From assembly GCA_934182605.1 (NCBI GenBank), contig CAKPRQ010000006.1, positions 35,948-99,947 on the forward strand: a stretch of 64,000 nt of DNA, given 5' to 3'. Made by a program: the position numbers and the translations under genes. Below, piece by piece: positions 33,846 to 42,147 of this stretch; position 1 is the stretch's first letter; every line of letters begins with the position of its first letter. This DNA comes from an uncultured Clostridia bacterium (GTDB lineage Bacteria; Bacillota; Clostridia; TANB77; CAG-508). The notes under the pieces are model-generated. The model worked only from the letters and a program-made list of their open reading frames with translations, had not been told where the DNA came from and did not search any database.

Positions 33846-34874
33846 CTATTTATCACTAACACTTTTTCTTCTTAGTTGTCCACACGCTGCATCTATATCT
33901 GAGCCTAATTCTCTTCTTACTGTTGCTACTATTCCATTATCATTCAAGTAATCTCTAAATTTTAAAATATTTTTGTCATTAGTTTTCTTAAATGGTTCAT
34001 TTTCAATTTTATTTACAGGTATTAAGTTGACATGACATAACATTCCTTTTAATAATTTTACTAAGCCTTTTGCATCCTCTAAGTTATCATTTTCACCTCT
34101 TATAAGCGCATATTCAAAAGAAATTCTGCGATTTGTTTTTTCTATGTAATATTTACAAGCCTTTAAAAGCTCTTCTATATTATATTTTCTATTTATGGGC
34201 ATTAATATACTTCTCTTTTCATTATTAGTACAATGTAATGAAATAGATAATGTGCATTGTATATTTTCATCCGCCAATTTATATATGTATGGCACTAATC
34301 CACTTGTTGATATACTTATATGCCTTGCTCCTATACTTAATCCTTTTTGATTATTTATTATTCTTATTGCATTTATTACATTTTCGTAATTATCAAAAGG
34401 TTCACCAATTCCCATAAAAACTACATTTGAGATTTTTATATTTTCATCTCTTTCCACTGCTAAAATTTGTTCAACAATTTCGGCAGAGGTTAAGCTTCTT
34501 ATAAAAGGTAAACCTGTAGATGCACAAAATTTACATCCCATTTTGCAACCTACTTGTGAGGATACACATATACTTTTACCATATTTATATTCCATCAGAA
34601 CTGTTTCTATTGCATTACCATCGCTTAACTCAAACAAATATTTTTTTGTACCATCTTTTGAAGATTGTTTTGTTTTTATCTTATGTATAGTAAATTCAAA
34701 ATGTTCCTTCAACTTTTTTCTTAAATCTAAAGATAAATTAGTCATTTCATCAAATGAATTTACTTTGTCTACATATAACCATTTAAAAACTTGTTCTGCT
34801 CTATATGATTTTTCATTCAACTCTGAAAATTCTTTTTTTAAATCTTCTAAATCATAATTTTTTATACTTTTCAA
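33846..34874 (-). CDS. rlmN: Dual-specificity RNA methyltransferase RlmN
   Basis: This radical SAM enzyme methylates C2 of A2503 in 23S rRNA and A37 in some tRNAs. The 342 residues have the cluster motif C-x3-C-x2-C in SQVGCKMGCKFCASTG, plus GIGEPFDNYENV, the SAM loop SISLHCTNNEKRS and the C-terminal catalytic Cys (AACGQLRR). It heads the rlmN-prpC-prkC run, an order common in Firmicutes. Confidence 0.95.
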   Translation of the reverse strand: MKSIKNYDLEDLKKEFSELNEKSYRAEQVFKWLYVDKVNSFDEMTNLSLDLRKKLKEHFEFTIHKIKTKQSSKDGTKKYLFELSDGNAIETVLMEYKYGKSICVSSQVGCKMGCKFCASTGLPFIRSLTSAEIVEQILAVERDENIKISNVVFMGIGEPFDNYENVINAIRIINNQKGLSIGARHISISTSGLVPYIYKLADENIQCTLSISLHCTNNEKRSILMPINRKYNIEELLKACKYYIEKTNRRISFEYALIRGENDNLEDAKGLVKLLKGMLCHVNLIPVNKIENEPFKKTNDKNILKFRDYLNDNGIVATVRRELGSDIDAACGQLRRKSVSDK

Positions 34875-34935
34875 ATTTATTACCTCATACTTTATACTTA
34901 TATCATAATTTTATGTTTTTTTCAACTGGTTTTTA

Positions 34936-35090
34936 AAGAAAAAACACATAAAAATAAATTAAATGTTACTTTTTTAGTTTATATTATTATATTTAAATAT
35001 AAATTTTTTAAGCGCTTCTATCAAATAAAATGTTTAGATAATAATAAAACTATAAATTGTAACATTTAATTTTTTATGTGTTCTTTTAAT
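34936..35090. repeat. Long inverted repeat between rpmE and rlmN
   Basis: The arm at 34941-34969 pairs with 35059-35086 (about 28 bp, small bulge; both end in AAATGTTAC or its complement). The inside at 34993-35028 resembles 4796-4834 of the family B repeat (AAATATAA then CTATCAAATAAAA). It may be a further, rearranged family member and may also end the rpmE transcript. Confidence 0.45.
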
Positions 35091-35097
35091 ATACGTA

Positions 35098-35298
35098 TTA
35101 AGCAATACCATATTTTTTTTTGAATTTATCTGCTCTACCACCAGTTGTATTTAATTTTAAGTTACCTGTCCAATATGGATGGCATTTTGAACATACATCA
35201 ACTTTCATATCTTTTTTTGTTGAACCAACTTCTAATACGTTTCCACATGCACATGTTATTGTTGTTTGGTTATATGCTGGATGTAAATTTTCTTTCAT
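35098..35298 (-). CDS. rpmE: 50S ribosomal protein L31, zinc-binding form
   Basis: The 66-residue L31 has Cys16-x-Cys18 and Cys36-x2-Cys39, the zinc-containing (C-plus) type. HPAYNQTTITCACGNVLEVG is characteristic. It is a single gene with its own leader. Confidence 0.96.
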   Translation of the reverse strand: MKENLHPAYNQTTITCACGNVLEVGSTKKDMKVDVCSKCHPYWTGNLKLNTTGGRADKFKKKYGIA

Positions 35299-35370
35299 CT
35301 GTTTCCCCTCTTTCTTGATTTATTAAAATTATCTATAATATAATATCATATATTTTTTTATTTTGCAAGT

Positions 35371-36557
35371 TATTTTCAGCTTATATTAATATTTTTTTGT
35401 AGGTTAGTCAATCATTTGTCACAAATTATTTAAAATAAATACTTTGAGCACCTATATTTCAAATAACGATTCTTCTTGACTTTTATATTTTTCTATGAAT
35501 TCCCTTGGACTCAACCATCCTAATGGTCTCATTGGAAAATTATTATATTCTTTTCTCCATTCTTTTCCTTGATTTCTTAAATCTTCTAAACTGTAAAATA
35601 CTCTTTTATAATAGAATATCTCTTGATCTTTTCTATGACTTCTTTCTACTCTTCCATTTTGTTTTGGCGTATGTGGCTTTATTACTTTGTATTCTATTCC
35701 TAATTCTTCTAATGTTTTTTCAAACTTTGTTTTTTTATCTTTCAAAAAAGCTTGCCAACTTAATCTATTTGTAAATTCAAATCCATTATCTGTTTGTATT
35801 GTCTTTACTTTGAATGGAAAGTATTTTACTAATCTTCTTACAAATTCACTTGATGCATATGTATCGTGTGCATTGGTAAACCATGTATATCTTAATCTTG
35901 AATACTCATCTATTGCCGTATATTGATAGAATTTTTCCCCTTTTTCTTGTAATTCTTTGCTCATACATTTCTTTGGTACATATTTAACATCTACTTGTAT
36001 TTTTTCTCCCGGGTATTCTCCTGATATCCATTCATTTGGCTCGCTTTCCTTCTTTTTACTTGGTGCTTTTTCATATATCCCTAATCTTTGCATTGCATGA
36101 TATAATCCTTGTATTGTCCTCGTATATCCTGCCTTACGTAATTTTATCCATAATACCACTAATCCTGTATCTTTATTATTTCTTTTATAATTCTTTATTA
36201 ACTTTATTTCTTCCTCTGTATGCTGATTTGGATGCGAATGTGGACGTCTTGATTTATCTTCTAAACTTTTTAATGAACCATCATATCTATTTCTCCATCT
36301 ATATATTGTTCTTTTGCATTCTCCAAATTTATATGCTGCTTTTGCTACTCCATATTTTTTTGAAAATTTTACTACTGACTCTTTATATTTTAATCTATCT
36401 GTGATATTATTACTCATAAGAGAGCACCTCCGATATGTTTATTTTTGGTCATTTAAACAATATCATTTTTGTGCTCTCTTTTCAATATTTTATTTTCAAT
36501 ATACTTGTGACATATCTATTTTAAACCTATATTTTCAGCTTATATTAATATTTTTTT
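35371..36557. mobile_element. Insertion sequence with IS481-like transposase and 28-bp flanking direct repeats
   Basis: Identical 28-bp direct repeats (35371-35398 and 36530-36557) flank an element of about 1.13 kb (35400-36529). The ends are related in inverted order: TAGGTT, 11 variable bases, then TGTCACAA at both termini. One transposase gene fills it. Long target duplications of 24-29 bp are known for the IS1202 group, whose transposases resemble IS481. The exact family is uncertain. Confidence 0.8.
35452..36417 (-). CDS. DDE transposase, IS481/IS1202-like
   Basis: The 321 residues have an N-terminal helix-turn-helix (AKAAYKFGECKRTIYRWRNR, about 25-45) and an rve-type integrase core. 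The core has Asp in GEKIQVDVKYVPK, Asp in KTIQTDNGFEF and Glu in KQNGRVERSHRK. It is intact and may be active. The ATG is 16 bases after GGAGG-like sequence. It transposes the surrounding element. Confidence 0.9.
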   Translation of the reverse strand: MSNNITDRLKYKESVVKFSKKYGVAKAAYKFGECKRTIYRWRNRYDGSLKSLEDKSRRPHSHPNQHTEEEIKLIKNYKRNNKDTGLVVLWIKLRKAGYTRTIQGLYHAMQRLGIYEKAPSKKKESEPNEWISGEYPGEKIQVDVKYVPKKCMSKELQEKGEKFYQYTAIDEYSRLRYTWFTNAHDTYASSEFVRRLVKYFPFKVKTIQTDNGFEFTNRLSWQAFLKDKKTKFEKTLEELGIEYKVIKPHTPKQNGRVERSHRKDQEIFYYKRVFYSLEDLRNQGKEWRKEYNNFPMRPLGWLSPREFIEKYKSQEESLFEI

Positions 36558-36561
36558 ATAC

Positions 36562-36711
36562 TTATATATTATTTTCTACAGTTTTCACATAATCCGCTGA
36601 CAATTGCAATTCATCATTAAATGATATTTTTGTTGTTAGTTTTGAAATTATGTTAAATAAACAGGCAACTATTAAAATAAATAATCCTAATTTTTTCCAT
36701 ATTTTTGCCAT
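36562..36711 (-). CDS. Small single-helix membrane protein (49 residues), unknown
   Basis: A clear AAAGGAG site precedes the ATG. The product begins MAKIWKKLGLFILIVACLFN, one hydrophobic helix after a basic start, then a polar tail. Its stop lies 4 bp from the right-hand direct repeat of the insertion sequence. I do not recognise the family. Confidence 0.5.
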   Translation of the reverse strand: MAKIWKKLGLFILIVACLFNIISKLTTKISFNDELQLSADYVKTVENNI

Positions 36712-36914
36712 ATTAATAATCTCCTTTTTGTTTTCGATATTATAATTATAGCTATTTTTTTTTGATTTGTCAATATGTTTTGGATATAGTATCTAAAATC
36801 ACATTGTATTTACCTAATAAACTATTCCTTTTTTTACTAGTATTTTATGAATTTTTTTGCAAATTATATTTATTAGAAAAAATTTTTTAGAAAGGTTAGG
36901 GTTGAAAAATAATT

Positions 36915-37685
36915 ATGAAAAAAATATATTTAATATTATTATTACCGTTTCTTTTATTTTTATTAACGGGCTGTGGGAATAATAATAGCAATGATGTTAA
37001 TAACCAAATTGCAACTATAAAATATACTCCAAATAATTCTACGCAAAACAATTATAATCAAAATAGCACTACAAACTCTACTGCTGAAAGGATTACTGTT
37101 ACTTTAGATAATAATACTACAAATAATACAAACTCTATAATTAATAGTATCTCTGAAAATTCAATTTCTGAAGAGTCTACTAATACTACAAACTCCGAAA
37201 ACACAACTCAACCTGCTGAACCTACCGAGGTTGAATTAAGTTCATTTTCTACAGAAATTTTAACTTCTGATCCTAATAGAAATAATAATATTCATTTAAC
37301 TTGCAATACTTTAAATGGACATACTGTAAAGCCTGGCGAAACTTTTTCATTTACTGAATTAGTGGGGAAATCTACTTCTGATAAAGGTTATAAAGAAGCA
37401 AACGTTATCAATTCTGAAGGTGATACTATAAAGGGTCTAGGTGGCGGCAATTGTCAAGTAAGTTCTACTTTATATAATGCAGTTGCTCAAATTCCTGAAT
37501 TAGAAGTTATAGAAAGACATAATCATGGTGCAGAAGTTCATTACGTTCCTTTAGGAAAAGATGCTGCAGTTGCTTATGGTAGCATGGATTTTAAATTTAA
37601 AAATAATTTAGATTCAAGCATTAAATTATATGCTTCTACTGATGATAAAAATATTACTATTAGTATTTCTAAAGTTGTAGAGTAA
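36915..37685 (+). CDS. Lipoprotein with VanW domain
   Basis: The signal peptide ends in the lipobox LLTGC (Cys20). A long Asn/Thr/Ser-rich linker (about 21-110) leads to a VanW-like domain (about 125-256) with GHTVKPGETFSFTELVG and GGGNCQVSSTLYNAVAQ. VanW proteins occur in glycopeptide-resistance clusters and in many Clostridia as surface proteins of unknown role. No van genes are nearby. Confidence 0.88.
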   Translation: MKKIYLILLLPFLLFLLTGCGNNNSNDVNNQIATIKYTPNNSTQNNYNQNSTTNSTAERITVTLDNNTTNNTNSIINSISENSISEESTNTTNSENTTQPAEPTEVELSSFSTEILTSDPNRNNNIHLTCNTLNGHTVKPGETFSFTELVGKSTSDKGYKEANVINSEGDTIKGLGGGNCQVSSTLYNAVAQIPELEVIERHNHGAEVHYVPLGKDAAVAYGSMDFKFKNNLDSSIKLYASTDDKNITISISKVVE

Positions 37686-37698
37686 AGAGAAAATATTT

Positions 37699-37734
37699 AA
37701 AAAGACTATACATATTTTTGGTATAGTCTTTTTA
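37699..37734 (+). terminator. Terminator of the VanW lipoprotein gene
   Basis: A 12-bp stem AAAAGACTATAC/GTATAGTCTTTT with a T tail lies 14 bp past the stop. Confidence 0.85.
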
Positions 37735-37749
37735 TCTTAATACAAAAAA

Positions 37750-37768
37750 GAAACCCCTTTCGGGGAAA
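37750..37768 (-). terminator. Short terminator of the 37.8 kb ORFan
   Basis: CCCCGAAAGGGG on the minus strand is followed by TTTCTTTTTT. It lies 64 bp past the stop at 37832. Confidence 0.7.
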
Positions 37769-37831
37769 AGAAATATTTTTCTTTTTTGGTAAGGTATTAC
37801 CCTACATTGATGTCAGCTAGCCTCAAACAAC

Positions 37832-38170
37832 TTAGCCTTTTTGATTTTCACTCATCTTCTTTCTGTGAAGCTTTTGGCTGAGTTCATTATACATCCTGAC
37901 AATCTTGTCAGCATCCGCATTTTCGGCGGTTACCGTAATAGGTACCTCATTAAACTCAAAGTAAATTGCTTTTACCCACCGAAGGTTGGAACCTTCTTTA
38001 AAACATCCGGCAATTTTCTCGGCGAAATTATAGATATGAATGCCCTTCGGAGGCTCTACAACTAATATACCTTTAACGAATGCCTTTACAGTATAAGTAT
38101 CGTCATCAAACCGAAACTCAAGTGTATCCCCGAAAGAAGAAGCATGGTCAAAAGCAACCTTTGTTGCCAT
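37832..38170 (-). CDS. Soluble protein of unknown function, foreign composition
   Basis: I do not recognise it. The 112 residues look like a small mixed alpha/beta cytosolic protein with no signal or membrane segment (starts MATKVAFDHASSFGDTLEF). GGAG precedes the ATG. It is clearly richer in G+C than flanking genes and uses CGG for two Arg residues (20 and 64). It stands alone with its own terminator, like the genes at 16700 and 27621. Confidence 0.6.
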   Translation of the reverse strand: MATKVAFDHASSFGDTLEFRFDDDTYTVKAFVKGILVVEPPKGIHIYNFAEKIAGCFKEGSNLRWVKAIYFEFNEVPITVTAENADADKIVRMYNELSQKLHRKKMSENQKG

Positions 38171-38287
38171 AATAATTTCTCCTTATTGTTGTTTTTATAA
38201 ATGAAGCTAGCTGACCACAAAATAAGCCTACTATGGATATATTATACAACAATTTTACATAATTTGCAAATATAATGTATCCATAAC

Positions 38288-38907
38288 TGCAATTCGTAAT
38301 AAAAAAATAGTGGAAGAAAAATTAAAAAATGGCAGGTACAAGAAACAACAACAATATGTCCCAATGTAGTGGATAGTGCAATAGAAAAAAACGGACAAAA
38401 AATTTGGCATAATTAAAATGATATCTGAAAATTTTGTTATTGTAGGATGCATAGTGATGGATTTAAACCAGAAGTAGCATTAGAAAAATTAGGAATAGCG
38501 ATAAAAAACAAGAAAGAAATAATGACAGAAGGAAATGTAAGAAATTTTATGGGAATAGTAGTAACACTTGAAAACGAAAAAAATATATAAAAAAAGTGGA
38601 CATATGTACAAAATATCAATATATAATGTGCCATATATCAATGCTATTAATAGAATATAATATATAAAAGTACTGAAAAAGGGATAGAATGCAGAAATAA
38701 GAGTATGAAAGCAATTATGGAACATAATATAATAAGACGAATGCATCCAAGCGAAATTTATTATTATATAGAAACGACCACTAACTTTTACATATTACAA
38801 ACAAAAGCAATATTAGAATATATGGTAAAGAGTTAAGAAAAATTACTAATGTTATTGTAGCAAATTAAAAATTAGACTGACTTTTTTGTATTTTATTACG
38901 AATTGCA
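38288..38907 (+). mobile_element. Relic element with 17-bp terminal inverted repeats
   Basis: TGCAATTCGTAATAAAA at 38288-38304 is the exact reverse complement of 38891-38907. The 620 bp inside hold only broken plus-strand reading frames. One (38459-38590) reads DGFKPEVALEKLGIAI and another (38663-38836) reads KSTEKGIECRNKSMKAI and then RMHPSEIYYYIETTTN. I do not recognise either. Part of it recurs at 41299-41462. Confidence 0.6.
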
Positions 38908-38993
38908 AATTTCCTAAATTATTGACTAATTATTGACTTGATTTTCTAATAATTATATCTTATAATTATCATATTAAAATATAGGAGCTATCT

Positions 38994-39701
38994 ATGAAAA
39001 AAATTATAAACAAAGTAACATTCTATTATGAATCATCAAATATTGAAGAAAGTGTTTTAAATGATTTTTTTTATATATTTAAAAAAGATTTTTCTAACAT
39101 CAACAGCTTTTTTGATATAACTTGTACACCACAAATCCCAATATATATAGTTACAAAAACAGAACTCGATATTTTTGTAAAAAATACAAGCTCACAATAT
39201 AAAAATTGTGATGTTCCAAAATGGCTTGATGGTTTCTCTACATCAAAAAGCATTCATATACTAACACCAAATTCAGATAATATGAATGGAATGGTTAAAG
39301 TAGCACTACATGAAACAGTACATTTTATTATATATCAAATGGAATTAGAACAGCCACCATTAAAAGTATTGGACGAAGGTTTAGCTATATATTTAAGTCA
39401 ACAAAACACCTCAAAATCTTTTAACCTTATTGTAAATGAGTATTTAGCAAATCAATTAAAAAATTTATCTGACTTTTGTATATATGATACTATTAAATTT
39501 GCACAATTAAAAGGCTACCAATATTCTTACTATATAACGGAATTTTTGATATTAAATTATAGTAAAAATGATTATATAAATTGGTTAAAAAATCCGAATA
39601 ATTTTTTAAAACGATTACCTAGTTTGGATATTAAATTTAGAGACCATATTACTAAAATAATTACCTTAGCTATTGAAAAAAAATTAAAGAAAAAAACATA
39701 A
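38994..39701 (+). CDS. Putative zinc metallopeptidase (gluzincin, peptidase MA-like)
   Basis: The 235 residues contain the zinc motif HETVH (HExxH) in KVALHETVHFIIYQM, followed about 20 residues later by LDEGLAIYLS, whose Glu is the expected third ligand. No signal peptide is seen, so it is likely cytosolic. An AGGAGC site precedes the ATG. It converges on the radical SAM/peptide pair and shares a terminator with it. A role in cutting the leader peptide is possible but only a guess. Confidence 0.7.
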   Translation: MKKIINKVTFYYESSNIEESVLNDFFYIFKKDFSNINSFFDITCTPQIPIYIVTKTELDIFVKNTSSQYKNCDVPKWLDGFSTSKSIHILTPNSDNMNGMVKVALHETVHFIIYQMELEQPPLKVLDEGLAIYLSQQNTSKSFNLIVNEYLANQLKNLSDFCIYDTIKFAQLKGYQYSYYITEFLILNYSKNDYINWLKNPNNFLKRLPSLDIKFRDHITKIITLAIEKKLKKKT

Positions 39702-39728
39702 AAGAGGCACAAATTATTGTGCCTCTTT
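39701..39728. terminator. Bidirectional terminator between the peptidase and the peptide gene
   Basis: A perfect 12-bp stem AAAGAGGCACAA/TTGTGCCTCTTT with a 4-nt loop has A and T tracts on each side. It overlaps the end of the peptidase stop codon. Confidence 0.88.
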
Positions 39729-39761
39729 TTAGAAGTTAAAACCTAATGCAATTAGAGGATT

Positions 39762-39884
39762 TTACCCCCAATCACAATCTCCACCACCATCACATTCGCA
39801 ATGGCAACTGCCATCACAACTGAAGCAGCTTTCACCATCATTACTGTAAACATCTACGAAGAAAAGTTCGCTACATTCGTTCAT
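39762..39884 (-). CDS. Cys-rich 40-residue precursor peptide for the adjacent radical SAM enzyme
   Basis: The ATG at 39882-39884 lies inside the last 14 bases of the radical SAM gene, with AAGGA 6 bases upstream. The product is 40 residues: a short leader (MNECSELFFVDVYSNDGE) and a core with Cys at 20, 23, 27, 29, 31 and 37 spaced by Asp, Gly and Ser (CFSCDGSCHCECDGGGDC), ending DWG. The overlap suggests coupled translation. It is probably a ribosomally made peptide with thioether links. It is not SCIFF by sequence. Confidence 0.8.
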   Translation of the reverse strand: MNECSELFFVDVYSNDGESCFSCDGSCHCECDGGGDCDWG

Positions 39885-41199
39885 AGCTATTTCCTTGTTT
39901 TGCTTTAATAATCAATCCATTTTTCAGTAAACGCTTTAATGCATTCGTAGCATTAATATTTGTTACTGAAAAAGACTCCATGAACCTACGAACAGTAAAA
40001 ATACTGTTTTCCATAAGGAATGTTTTTAATAATTCTGTGGAATATACATACCCCCTACTAGTAGAAAGTCGGCTTCCAAAAGTTTCCTCAACAACGACAA
40101 GTGGTTGTACTATAAATACATCACCTTCGTCAAAAGGTTCTGTATTTTCAATTTGCCTATCGTATTTAATAGGCAAATTTGAAAGCAATGCTGTTGTATC
40201 CATTGAAGAGCGTTCCTGTGTAAATGGATATGCGTCAACGCGACATCCACCACCACAGAACCGCTTAACACGACATTCTATACATTCCTTTGGTAACAAG
40301 GTGTCATCACGCCATTCATTCATTGCACTCCAGAGTTCAGCAAAATTTTCTGACAATATATTGCCATATATTTTAGAATCTCTTGGACAAGCCTTAACAT
40401 TCCCAAAAGTATCTACTGCATAACTAGTTTTCCCTGCTGTACAAAACTTCTTATATGCAAATAGATTAAAAGACTTTTGAGAATTTATACTACACATAGT
40501 ATATGGACACCCTGTATCAACATCAAGGTCCATCTCTTCATTGATTTTTACAGAAATGTCCTGTAACTTTTCAATATCTGCCTTTGTAAGCAAATACTGA
40601 TCAAATAAAGAAGTAGCATTGATGGGTTTCCCAACTCGTGTAATATAAATCTTTTTAAGATAATATCTCTCCTTCAACCTTTCAACAGTTTTGTATATCT
40701 GATTGATGTTTATGTGTGAAGCCACAATATTCAAATTGAACTTCACACCATATTGGTACAAAAGGTCCAGATTATTTAAGATTTTATCAAGCGAATTTTT
40801 TACACCCGTGATAAAATCACAAGTTTCTTTTTCTCCTGATGGGAAAGAGACAAACATTCCAATATTTTTCTCTTTCACAAACTCTAATACATCATTGGAT
40901 AATAAAGTTATATTAGAGTTTATTGAAATGTTTACCTTTTGCTCCAAAAAATACAAAAGAACAGGTTTTATCTTATTAAAGACTAACAGTGGCTCTCCTC
41001 CAGTTATCACAACCGTGTGTGGCTTATTTTCACATATTTTCTTTGCCAATGCAATATAATGTGATGTCCCTAAACAATCAACATCTCCCATTTCCTTTAT
41101 AGGATTTTTTCTCCAGTAATTGTAACAATGTATACAATTATGGTTACATTTAGGAGTAACCTCCCAATGAACAAATGGTGGAAAATTAATATCTTTCAT
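39871..41199 (-). CDS. Radical SAM/SPASM peptide maturase
   Basis: The ATG at 41199 (MKDINFPPFVHWEVTPK) follows AAGGAG; the longer reading frame would run into the promoter. The 442 residues have the SAM cluster motif C-x3-C-x2-C (KCNHNCIHCYNYW), the SAM site TGGEPLL, and a SPASM region (CTAGK, VKACPRD, CIECRVKRFCGGGC) binding auxiliary clusters. A C-terminal winged-helix-like part (about 385-442) follows. SPASM enzymes crosslink Cys in small peptides. It uses CGG for Arg in VKRFC and is probably horizontally acquired. Confidence 0.88.
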   Translation of the reverse strand: MKDINFPPFVHWEVTPKCNHNCIHCYNYWRKNPIKEMGDVDCLGTSHYIALAKKICENKPHTVVITGGEPLLVFNKIKPVLLYFLEQKVNISINSNITLLSNDVLEFVKEKNIGMFVSFPSGEKETCDFITGVKNSLDKILNNLDLLYQYGVKFNLNIVASHININQIYKTVERLKERYYLKKIYITRVGKPINATSLFDQYLLTKADIEKLQDISVKINEEMDLDVDTGCPYTMCSINSQKSFNLFAYKKFCTAGKTSYAVDTFGNVKACPRDSKIYGNILSENFAELWSAMNEWRDDTLLPKECIECRVKRFCGGGCRVDAYPFTQERSSMDTTALLSNLPIKYDRQIENTEPFDEGDVFIVQPLVVVEETFGSRLSTSRGYVYSTELLKTFLMENSIFTVRRFMESFSVTNINATNALKRLLKNGLIIKAKQGNSYERM

Positions 41200-41249
41200 G
41201 TCTAACTCCTTGCACACATAATGTGCAGTTAAATTCGAACGACTATTAT

Positions 41250-41278
41250 AGTATAACGTCATTTACATAATTTGTCAA
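41250..41278 (-). promoter_or_regulatory. Promoter of the radical SAM/peptide operon
   Basis: TTGACA (41273-41278), a 17-bp spacer and TATACT (41250-41255). The start site near 41243 gives a 45-nt leader and supports the ATG at 41199. Confidence 0.85.
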
Positions 41279-41298
41279 TATTTTTTCAAATCTATTTT

Positions 41299-41462
41299 CA
41301 ATTCGTAAATTGCTTTCATACTCTTATTTCTGTACTCTGCCCCTTTTTCAGTACTTTTATTTTTGTTTTTCTTTAATAACATACAAATCATCTCTTTGTT
41401 CTATTTTTTTCTTTATGATATTATATAAATTGTGTGATTTGTAATTTTTTTATTACGAATTG
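41299..41462 (-). mobile_element. Shortened second copy of the relic element
   Basis: CAATTCGTAA (41299-41308) and TTACGAATTG (41453-41462) bound a segment that, read on the minus strand, shares AAAAGTACTGAAAAAGG and AGAAATAAGAGTATGAAAGC with 38667-38715. It is inverted relative to the first copy, so the peptidase and radical SAM genes lie between two related relics. Confidence 0.6.
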
Positions 41463-41602
41463 CAAATTCATACACTGATTTTAAAATTGCTTGTCTTTAA
41501 TAACCTTTTCTTTTACAATGATTTATTTGCCAACAAAAAATACCATCCATTTCTGAATGATATCTTTATAATCTGTTCCATTAATTCGAACAGATTCGTT
41601 AT

Positions 41603-41686
41603 TGGTGCGGGCGAGAGGACTTGAACCCCCACGTCAAAGACACTAGATCCTAAGTCTAGCGCGTCTGCCAGTTCCGCCACGCCCGC
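41603..41686 (-). tRNA. tRNA-Leu(UAG)
   Basis: The 84-nt class II tRNA has a 7-bp acceptor stem GCGGGCG/CGCCCGC, encoded CCA, a T arm with GGTTCAAGTCC, a variable arm, and anticodon stem CTAGA/TCTAG with loop CTTAGGA. The anticodon is UAG, which reads CUA and probably other CUN Leu codons. Confidence 0.97.
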
Positions 41687-41912
41687 ATTTCGAATACAAT
41701 ATATATATTACCATCTTTGAACGGTTTTGTCAATAACTTTGCATTAGAAATTGTAAAAATGTTAATATTAAAATATTACATAAGTCCATTTCACCGATTA
41801 TCCGGCAACCGCAAAAATTCTATATGCTAAAATTTTTTCCACCACATATTATATGTAGGGGGATTACTCACATTTATAGATGCCACTTAAGACATCTATA
41901 AATTACTTTGCA

Positions 41913-42089
41913 TCAATAATCCCAGTATATTTCTTCCTCCAAATCAGGATTTTCCTCTATCATTTCCTCTTTCAATATCTGTTGTCTTATAATCTCATCC
42001 TTGTCTCTTTCCCCAAAGTCCCACAATGAGCAAGCAGAGAAAAGAAAAGGTACAGTAAGAAGAATTGAGAAACAAAGCAATTTTTTCAT
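41913..42089 (-). CDS. Small lipoprotein
   Basis: The ATG at 42089 follows AGGAG; the longer reading frame is unlikely. The 58 residues begin MKKLLCFSILLTVPFLFSAC, a lipoprotein signal with its lipobox Cys, then an acidic tail rich in Glu and Asp ending IYWDY. Function unknown. A hairpin (41872-41903) lies just beyond the stop. Confidence 0.65.
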   Translation of the reverse strand: MKKLLCFSILLTVPFLFSACSLWDFGERDKDEIIRQQILKEEMIEENPDLEEEIYWDY

Positions 42090-42147
42090 ATTTTCTCCTA
42101 TGGTTTTACATATACTAATTATACTACTTTTGACACTTTCTGCCAAT

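Noticed and set aside
38255..38746. Minus-strand frames in the relic element
   Set aside because: Phe/Tyr/Ile-rich products without ribosome binding sites; the decayed coding signal is on the plus strand.
39762..39884. SCIFF peptide
   Set aside because: The Cys spacing and the Asp/Gly-rich core differ from the conserved SCIFF pattern of Clostridia.
41200..41262. 21-residue N-terminal extension of the radical SAM enzyme
   Set aside because: It runs into a consensus promoter, and AAGGAG precedes the ATG at 41199.
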